A stretch of 12,511 bases of DNA from NCBI GenBank assembly GCA_003487005.1, contig DNFG01000420.1, forward strand, positions 669 to 13,179. The letters are read 5' to 3'. Each line of letters opens with the position of its first letter. Position 1 is the stretch's first letter. The translations under genes and the position numbers were made by a program. Shown piece after piece: positions 7,588 to 12,511 of this stretch. Below the pieces are notes generated by a model that was not told the origin of the DNA, made no database searches, and saw nothing but the letters and a program-made list of their open reading frames with translations. Source of the stretch: Bryobacterales bacterium (GTDB lineage Bacteria > Acidobacteriota > Terriglobia > Bryobacterales > Bryobacteraceae).

Positions 7588-9075
7588 TTGCGTCCGCTCA
7601 CCTTTGTGCTGGCCGCCGGATTGATGCTCAGTCCGACACCGCTTCTTCGCGCGCAGGGCGCCCCGCAGGGGAACCAGTTGGACGCCAACCTGACCCTGTT
7701 TACGGTGCTCGCCGCCATCAATGCGGCCGGTTACGACGCCGAACTCGACTCTCCGTCGAACCATCCACTGCGCAAGGCGGTCCGCGAGGCGGTTCTGGCG
7801 CGCAAACCCGCGTCGCTGGAGCGTCTGAAGTCTCTTTTTCAGGCGCGCCGGGCATGGAACTGGAATGCGGAGCTCAGTCAGTACATCTCATACGCGCTCT
7901 CGATCGAGGGGCCGCCGTCGTTCAAGCCCAGGTTTTCTCCGAACCGGATGCCGCCGGACACGATCGTGTTCGAGGGGTTGAGCCCGCTGCTGGCGGAGTT
8001 CTACGAGGAAGCGGGGATTGAGGATCTGTGGCAGCGGTCGCAGCCTGCGTTCGACGAGGCGATCGAACGATACCACGCTCCGATCACGAAGGCGTTGTTT
8101 GAAGCGAACATGTACCTCCGGAATCCGACCAGCGGCATGGCCGGGCGGCGGTTCCAGGTGATCATCGACCTTCTGGGTGCGCCGAATCAGGTGCAGACGC
8201 GTTCGTTTGCAGATGATTATTATGTCGTCGTGACGCACGGTCCGCGCACGCGGGTGGAGGAAGTCCGTCACGCGTATCTGCATTACCTGCTGGATCCACT
8301 GGCCATCCGGTATCAGCAGAATCTCGAGCCGAAGCGGGGGCTTGGCGATCTGGCGCATGCATCACCGATCCTGAACGAAGCTTACAAGAATGATTTCGTG
8401 CTGCTGGCCGGGATGAGCCTGGTGAAGGCGGTGGAGGCGCGAATTGACCGGACGCTGGGCGTCCGTCATGTGGAGCAGGCGATGAGCGAGGGATTCATCC
8501 TGGCGGCATATTTTTACGAGGCTCTGGCTGGTTACGAGAAGCAGGAGCAGGCCTTCCGGCTGTATGTGCCGGCGCTGTTCGACCAGATCGATCTCCGAAA
8601 GGAAGACGAGCGGATCGCGCGGGTGCAGTTTGCCTCGAAAGAGCAGCAGCGAGTGGTGAAACCGAAGGCGCCGGAACCCCCTCCCATGAACGAGATGGAG
8701 AAGAGTCTGGCGGCGGCAGAAGAACTGTATCAGAAGCGGGACTTCGCCGGCGCCCGGGCGCTATTCCAGGGTGTGTTGCGCGAGACGCCGGTGCCGGGGA
8801 CCCACGCGAAGGCGTGGTTTGGCCTGGCGCGGATCGCCGCGCTCGAGAAAGACCCCGAGCGGGCGCTGGAATTCTTCCAGAAGACGCTGGAATCGACGCC
8901 GGAGGCGTTTGAGAAAGGCTGGGCGCACATTTACCTGGCCCGGTTCGCCATGGCGACGACCGAACCCGATGTTGAGGCGGCCCGCCGCCACTATGAGGCG
9001 GCCCTGGCCGTCGACGGCGTCAGTGATGGCGCCCGCAAAGCCGCGCAGTCAGAACTTGCCCGGCTTCCCCAATGA
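7588..9075 (+). CDS. Exported protein with C-terminal TPR-like repeats, function unknown
   Basis: About 495 aa from TTG 7588 (GTG 7582 is the alternative). The longest frame starts at 7402, but its first 60 codons resemble translated intergenic DNA. The N-terminus MRPLTFVLAAGLMLSPTPLLRAQ is a signal peptide, so the protein is periplasmic or secreted. Residues about 25-345 are a globular region I do not recognise. It includes VRHAYLHYLLDP (res. 226-237), which looks like a gluzincin HExxH zinc site in which Ala replaces the catalytic Glu. After a Lys/Pro-rich linker (KPKAPEPPP, 358-366), residues about 367-495 are helical TPR-type units (EELYQKRDFAGARALFQGVL; KAWFGLARIAALEKDPERAL; ARRHYEAALAVDG). 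TPRs suggest protein-protein interaction. The stop overlaps the ATG at 9072, and the next two genes follow at once. No named family was identified. Confidence 0.75.
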   Translation: MRPLTFVLAAGLMLSPTPLLRAQGAPQGNQLDANLTLFTVLAAINAAGYDAELDSPSNHPLRKAVREAVLARKPASLERLKSLFQARRAWNWNAELSQYISYALSIEGPPSFKPRFSPNRMPPDTIVFEGLSPLLAEFYEEAGIEDLWQRSQPAFDEAIERYHAPITKALFEANMYLRNPTSGMAGRRFQVIIDLLGAPNQVQTRSFADDYYVVVTHGPRTRVEEVRHAYLHYLLDPLAIRYQQNLEPKRGLGDLAHASPILNEAYKNDFVLLAGMSLVKAVEARIDRTLGVRHVEQAMSEGFILAAYFYEALAGYEKQEQAFRLYVPALFDQIDLRKEDERIARVQFASKEQQRVVKPKAPEPPPMNEMEKSLAAAEELYQKRDFAGARALFQGVLRETPVPGTHAKAWFGLARIAALEKDPERALEFFQKTLESTPEAFEKGWAHIYLARFAMATTEPDVEAARRHYEAALAVDGVSDGARKAAQSELARLPQ

Positions 9076-9083
9076 GGAGCACT

Positions 9084-9857
9084 ATGTCCCGTAAATCCAT
9101 CCTGACCCTGATTCTTGGGCTCGCGGCCTGCGCCGGTCTGACGCTGGCCCAGTCCACCAACCCGAAACAGCCCCAGCCCAAGTCGCAGAAGGAAGTGGAA
9201 GCCATCATGGCCATGTTCCAGGCCCCCGGGCCGAAGGAACGAATCGACGCCGCCATGGCGCTGATCACCGGATTCGCCGACACCGAATTCAAGGCCACGG
9301 CGTTCTACCTGGCTGCCTTCTCGGCCCGGGACCTCGGCGATTCCGCAAACATGATTGTGTATTCGGAGAGGGCCCTCGATTTCGACAAGCAGAATTATGG
9401 CGCGATGCTGCTGCTAGCCCAGGCTTTGGCGCAGCAGACCCGCGAATTCGACCTGGACAAGGAAGAAAAGCTGGGCCGTGCGGAGAAGCTGGCGAAAGAC
9501 GCGATTCAGATGGTATCGACGGCGCCGAAGCCGAATCCGGATGCCACGGATGAGCAGTGGGAAGCGGGCAAGAAGGACTTCATCGCCCAAGGTCACGAGG
9601 CGCTGGGGCTGGCCGCGCTGGCGCGGAAGAAATACGATGCCTGCGCGGAGAGTTTCGGCCAGGCGGCGAGCATGTCCATCCAGGTGGATCCCGCGGTACA
9701 GGTCCGGCAGGCGAATTGCCTCCGGCAGGACAAGAAGCTGGACGAGGCGCTCGCCGTGATCGAGAAGGTTCTCGCGGCGGAGAATGTACATCCGCAGGTC
9801 CGCAAAGCGGCAACCGAGGAAAAGCTCATCATTAACAAGCTGAAGGCAGGCCAGTAG
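9084..9857 (+). CDS. Exported TPR-like protein, function unknown
   Basis: About 257 aa from the ATG at 9084, which has GAGGAG 4 nt upstream (9074-9079). An in-frame ATG at 9072 overlaps the previous stop and would add four residues before the basic start of the signal peptide. The N-terminus MSRKSILTLILGLAACAGLTLAQ is exported: either signal peptidase I cleaves after LAQ (res. 23), or the LAAC (13-16) acts as a lipobox, making it a lipoprotein. The rest is alpha-helical with TPR-like units, for example YLAAFSARDLGDSANMIVYS (73-92), a unit around GHEALGLAALARKKYDACAE, and LRQDKKLDEALAVIEKVL near the end. No catalytic motif is visible. The position directly after another exported TPR protein, on one transcript, suggests that the pair works together at the envelope. 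Confidence 0.75.
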   Translation: MSRKSILTLILGLAACAGLTLAQSTNPKQPQPKSQKEVEAIMAMFQAPGPKERIDAAMALITGFADTEFKATAFYLAAFSARDLGDSANMIVYSERALDFDKQNYGAMLLLAQALAQQTREFDLDKEEKLGRAEKLAKDAIQMVSTAPKPNPDATDEQWEAGKKDFIAQGHEALGLAALARKKYDACAESFGQAASMSIQVDPAVQVRQANCLRQDKKLDEALAVIEKVLAAENVHPQVRKAATEEKLIINKLKAGQ

Positions 9858-9870
9858 AACCCGCTTGTCC

Positions 9871-10602
9871 ATGCCCGCACCGTTGGAAGAACTCGAGCGC
9901 CGGACCGGATACTCATTCCGCGATCCGGCGCTCCTCCAGCGCGCCCTGACGCACAAGTCCTACCTTTCAGACAATGGCACGGGTCCCTTCTCGCCGCTCG
10001 ACGACAACGAACAGCTTGAATTCCTGGGCGACGCAATCCTTGGATTTCTGGCCAGCGAATCGCTCTATCATGCGTTTCCCGCCTATCCGGAAGGCAAGCT
10101 GTCGCGGCTGAAGGGCCACGTTGTGAGTGCATCCCACCTGGCCGAAGTGGCGCTGGCGCTGGATCTGGGCGCCTACCTGCTGCTGGGGCGCGGGGAGGAG
10201 ATGAACCGGGGCCGCGTGAAGCCCGCGCTGCTCGCGAATGCCCTGGAGGCGCTGATTGCGGCGATCCACCTGGATGGCGGACTGGAGCCGTGCCGGGAGT
10301 TCGTGGACCGGTTTGTATTGAGCGCTGCGCCGGGCGCGGGGAGTTTGCTTGCGCCCGTGCCACTCGACGCGAAGAGCGAACTGCAGGAGTTGGCCCAGGC
10401 GCTGCGCCTGCCGATTCCGCGGTATTCGATCGTTCAGGAGAAGGGTCCCGAGCACTCCAAGATATTCACGGTGGAGGCCCGGATCGGGAAGGACCTGACG
10501 GCCACGGGCGAAGGTTCTTCCAAGAAGGTCGCGAGCCAGCAGGCGGCGGCCATTCTGCTTCAGACTCTCCAGTCGCAGCCCGAATATCAGCCAGGGGGGT
10601 GA
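9871..10602 (+). CDS. rnc: Ribonuclease III
   Basis: A 243-aa dsRNA endonuclease, near the usual 225-250 aa, that matures rRNA precursors and trims structured mRNAs in the cytoplasm. The catalytic domain carries the signature NEQLEFLGDAIL (res. 46-57) with Glu50 and Asp54 (E. coli E41 and D45), and LLANALEALIAAIHLDGG (120-137), where Glu126 equals E. coli E117. Asn123 stands where E. coli has metal-binding Asp114. The dsRNA-binding domain spans about 166-235, from DAKSELQELAQ to GEGSSKKVASQQAAAILL. The start is ATG 9871, 13 nt after the stop of the TPR gene; an in-frame TTG at 9865 is the only close alternative, and no clear Shine-Dalgarno is visible, so translational coupling is likely. It converges on purN with 7 nt between the stops. 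Confidence 0.95.
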   Translation: MPAPLEELERRTGYSFRDPALLQRALTHKSYLSDNGTGPFSPLDDNEQLEFLGDAILGFLASESLYHAFPAYPEGKLSRLKGHVVSASHLAEVALALDLGAYLLLGRGEEMNRGRVKPALLANALEALIAAIHLDGGLEPCREFVDRFVLSAAPGAGSLLAPVPLDAKSELQELAQALRLPIPRYSIVQEKGPEHSKIFTVEARIGKDLTATGEGSSKKVASQQAAAILLQTLQSQPEYQPGG

Positions 10603-10609
10603 GGTCCAC

Positions 10610-11209
10610 TCACGCCGGGCGGACGCGGCGGCCTTCAATCCGGTAGCGTCCGGAGAGAACGAGCGCAATTGCCTGGTAATAAATGCGATGCTCCTCGACC
10701 AGAATCCGTGCGGCCAGGGTTTGCGCGGTGTCCGAATCGAGAACGGGGACGCTGGCCTGAGCGACGATGGGTCCGGTATCGAGGCCGGCGTCGACGAAGT
10801 GAACCGTGCAGCCGGAGAATTTGACGCCGTAGTCCAGGGCCTGCTGCTGGACATCCAGACCGGGAAAGGCCGGCAGGAGCGAGGGGTGGATATTCAGAAT
10901 GCGTCCGGCGAAGGCGTCGAGGAGGGGTTGCCCGACGCGCCGCATGAAGCCGGCGAGGCAGATGAGATCGATGTCCAGCGGGGTGAGTAAATCGACGGCC
11001 TGCCTGGCCCACTCGTCCGTGGCGACACCCTGTGACGGCAGGCAATGATGGGGGAGGCCGAAGGACGCGGCGGTTTCGAGAGCTTTTGCGTCGGCCCGGT
11101 TTGAAAGGACGAGGCTGATTCGGGCATCGAGGCGGCCTTCGCGGATGGCGCGGGCGATGGCCTCGAAATTGGACCCGCGGCCGGAAACGAGGATAGCGAG
11201 GCGTTTCAC
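10610..11209 (-). CDS. purN: Phosphoribosylglycinamide formyltransferase
   Basis: A 199-aa PurN, close to the 212 aa of E. coli. It transfers a formyl group from 10-formyltetrahydrofolate to glycinamide ribonucleotide, the third step of de novo purine synthesis in the cytoplasm. The phosphate-binding loop SGRGSNFEAI lies at residues 9-18. The folate site and catalytic residues are Asn106 and His108 in LNIHPSLLPAFPG, and Asp144 in HFVDAGLDTGPI, at the same numbers as the E. coli catalytic triad. The start is a GTG whose first bases overlap the purM stop (GTGA, 11206-11209), so the two genes are translationally coupled. Its stop faces that of rnc. Confidence 0.97.
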   Translation of the reverse strand: MKRLAILVSGRGSNFEAIARAIREGRLDARISLVLSNRADAKALETAASFGLPHHCLPSQGVATDEWARQAVDLLTPLDIDLICLAGFMRRVGQPLLDAFAGRILNIHPSLLPAFPGLDVQQQALDYGVKFSGCTVHFVDAGLDTGPIVAQASVPVLDSDTAQTLAARILVEEHRIYYQAIALVLSGRYRIEGRRVRPA

Positions 11210-12252
11210 CGGTAGATGACCCGTTCCGTGGAGCCGCGTTTCTGGCGAACGACGCGGCCGATCTCGAACCAGGGCTGTTTGAGGCGCTTGAGGGCGCGGG
11301 TGGCTTTGGGCGCTTTAGCTTCGGGGACGGCCAGAATCATGCCGATGCCGAGATTGAAGGTCCGGCGCCAGTCGTCCACGGGCACATTGCCAAGGCGGCG
11401 GAGCAGTTCGAAGACCGGCAAGACAGGCCAGGAGCCGGTCTGGATCTCGGCGGCGCAACCGGCGGGGAGGATCCTGGGGAGGTTGTCGGTGATGCCGCCG
11501 CCGGTGATGTGGGCGGCGCCGTCGAGCAGGCCGGCCTTCATCAGGGTTTGAATGGGTTTCAGGTAGCTGCGGTGGACCTTGAGGAGTTCCTCGGCGGCGG
11601 TGGCGTCGAGTTCGGGGATGTAGGTGTTCACCTTGTAGCCGGCGACTTCGAAGAAGAGTTTGCGGGCGAGGGAATAGCCGTTGGTGTGGAGTCCGGTGGA
11701 CGGGAGGCCGAGCAGCAGATGGCCGGGTGCGATCTTCTTGCCGGTGAGCAGGGAGGAGCGCTCGACGCAGCCGACGATGAAGCCGGCGAGATCATATTCA
11801 CCTGCGGAATAGAGGCCGGGCATTTCGGCGGTCTCGCCGCCGATGAGCGAGCAACCGTTTTCGGAGCAGGCCTTGGCGAGACCGGTGGCGACCTGCCCGG
11901 CGACGGCGGCCTCGAGTTTGCCGACCGCGAAGTAATCGAGGAAGAAGAGAGGGGCGGCGCCCTGGACAGCGATATCGTTAACGCAATGGTTGACGAGGCA
12001 CTGGCCGATGGTGTCGTGCCTGCCGGCGAGGAAGGCGACTTTGAGTTTGGTGCCGACGCCATCGGCGGAGGAGATCAGCACGGGGCGTTTGTAGCCGGCG
12101 AGGCGGTAGCCCGCGCCGAAGCTGCCGATGTCGGTGAGGACGCGGGGAGTGAAAGTCTTTCGGGCGGACTGTTTAATCAGGGAAACGGCGCGATCGGCTT
12201 CGTCGATGTTGACGCCGGCATCCTTGTAGCGCAGGGGGCGTTGGTTTCGCAT
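11206..12252 (-). CDS. purM: Phosphoribosylformylglycinamidine cyclo-ligase (AIR synthetase)
   Basis: A 348-aa PurM, the usual length (345 aa in E. coli). It closes the imidazole ring of FGAM with ATP to make AIR, the fifth step of de novo purine synthesis. Family motifs are YKDAGVNID (res. 9-17), SSADGVGTKLK (61-71) for ATP and substrate binding, LVNHCVNDIAVQGAAPLFFL (86-105), GGETAEMPGLY (138-148), STGLHTNGYSLAR (185-197) and HITGGGITDNLPR (248-260). The ATG at 12252 is preceded by a GAGAGAG Shine-Dalgarno-like stretch. It overlaps purN by 4 nt in a purMN pair. The upstream Ig-like gene on the same strand ends only 32 nt before it. No PurR-type operator or purine riboswitch is visible in that gap, so its promoter may lie inside the preceding gene. 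Confidence 0.97.
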   Translation of the reverse strand: MRNQRPLRYKDAGVNIDEADRAVSLIKQSARKTFTPRVLTDIGSFGAGYRLAGYKRPVLISSADGVGTKLKVAFLAGRHDTIGQCLVNHCVNDIAVQGAAPLFFLDYFAVGKLEAAVAGQVATGLAKACSENGCSLIGGETAEMPGLYSAGEYDLAGFIVGCVERSSLLTGKKIAPGHLLLGLPSTGLHTNGYSLARKLFFEVAGYKVNTYIPELDATAAEELLKVHRSYLKPIQTLMKAGLLDGAAHITGGGITDNLPRILPAGCAAEIQTGSWPVLPVFELLRRLGNVPVDDWRRTFNLGIGMILAVPEAKAPKATRALKRLKQPWFEIGRVVRQKRGSTERVIYR

Positions 12253-12284
12253 CAGGTCTCTCTCAGTTTAGAATGCGGAATACA

Positions 12285-12511
12285 CTATGCGCCGAGCAAT
12301 TTGGTCTTTCTTTCTGTGTCTGGGACTGACGGGCGCCGGGTGCTGACCGGCCTGGTCGCCGGAGTGGCTGCATTGCCGGCGGCGTCCGTGACGCTGGCGG
12401 TGACGGTGTAGCTGGCGCCGTCGGGCAAGGCCGACAGGTCGACACCGGGGATGCTCCAGGCGTTGTTGCTGACGGTAGCGCTGCCAGTGTAGACGACCGT
12501 GCCACCGGCGT
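12285..12511 (-). CDS. C-terminal end of a bacterial Ig-like repeat protein (5' part outside window)
   Basis: Reading inward from the right edge, 74 codons stay open to a TAG at 12285-12287. The segment VVYTGSATVSNNAWSIPGVD, followed by LPDGASYTVTASVTDAAGN (res. 29-47), is the typical last half of a bacterial Ig-like (Big-type) domain as found in large secreted or surface adhesins. Such proteins usually continue with another repeat or a sorting signal. This one instead ends in a short Arg/Lys-rich tail (TRRPSVPDTERKTKLLGA) with no PEP-CTERM, LPxTG or T9SS-like signal that I can see. The tail could be genuine, or the result of a frameshift or truncation. The gene is co-directional with purM, with a 32-nt gap that shows no terminator. 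Confidence 0.7.
   Translation of the reverse strand, partial: AGGTVVYTGSATVSNNAWSIPGVDLSALPDGASYTVTASVTDAAGNAATPATRPVSTRRPSVPDTERKTKLLGA

Noticed and set aside
10598..10614. Small inverted repeat GTGAG/CTCAC between the convergent rnc and purN stops, considered as a bidirectional terminator
   Set aside because: The stem is only 5 bp with no T-tract on either strand, and it overlaps both stop codons. There is not enough to call a terminator.
12253..12301. Possible purM promoter, TTGCTC with CATTCT about 18 nt downstream on the minus strand
   Set aside because: Both hexamers match the consensus poorly, and the region overlaps the end of the Ig-like gene. It is not distinguishable from chance.
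11509..12411. A 300-codon plus-strand frame antisense to purM
   Set aside because: It is the Gly/Glu/Val-rich mirror of purM, which is unmistakable on the other strand, and it also crosses the Ig-like gene end.

Overview
The window is a high-GC bacterial chromosomal segment with densely packed genes. It most resembles an acidobacterium (Solibacter/Bryobacter-like). That assignment is inferred from gene content and style: exosortase-type exopolysaccharide genes, secreted TPR proteins next to rnc, GTG/TTG starts. There is no rRNA or other decisive marker. I see no tRNA, CRISPR array, insertion sequence or phage gene.

Left arm, minus strand, 7375 down to 1: five genes run in one direction with short gaps. 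In transcription order they are an outer-membrane beta-barrel-like protein, a FemAB/GNAT-like protein of the PEP-CTERM-associated type, a PEP-CTERM/exosortase-associated sugar transferase (stp1-like, GT4), a UDP-sugar 6-dehydrogenase, and a DEAD-box helicase of the MrfA/YprA (DUF1998) type that runs off the left edge. The first four look like part of an envelope or exopolysaccharide locus linked to exosortase/PEP-CTERM systems. No exosortase or PEP-CTERM substrate lies in the window. The helicase is probably a DNA-repair gene that happens to lie downstream.

Middle: a 212-bp divergent intergenic region (7376-7587) carries a perfect 18-bp palindrome overlapping a candidate leftward promoter. 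Rightward from it run two exported TPR-type proteins of unknown function and then rnc (RNase III), tightly packed (stop/start overlap at 9072-9075, 13-nt gap before rnc).

Right arm, minus strand: purM and purN (de novo purine synthesis) overlap by 4 nt. They converge on rnc with only 7 nt between the two stop codons. Beyond purM, the last 74 codons of a protein with a bacterial Ig-like repeat enter from the right edge.

Both partial edge genes (helicase and Ig-like protein) were found by reading the minus strand directly. The window is mostly ordinary. The parts worth a second look are the exosortase-type operon with its barrel protein, the divergent palindrome, the unassigned TPR pair and an Asp-to-Asn change at an RNase III metal site.
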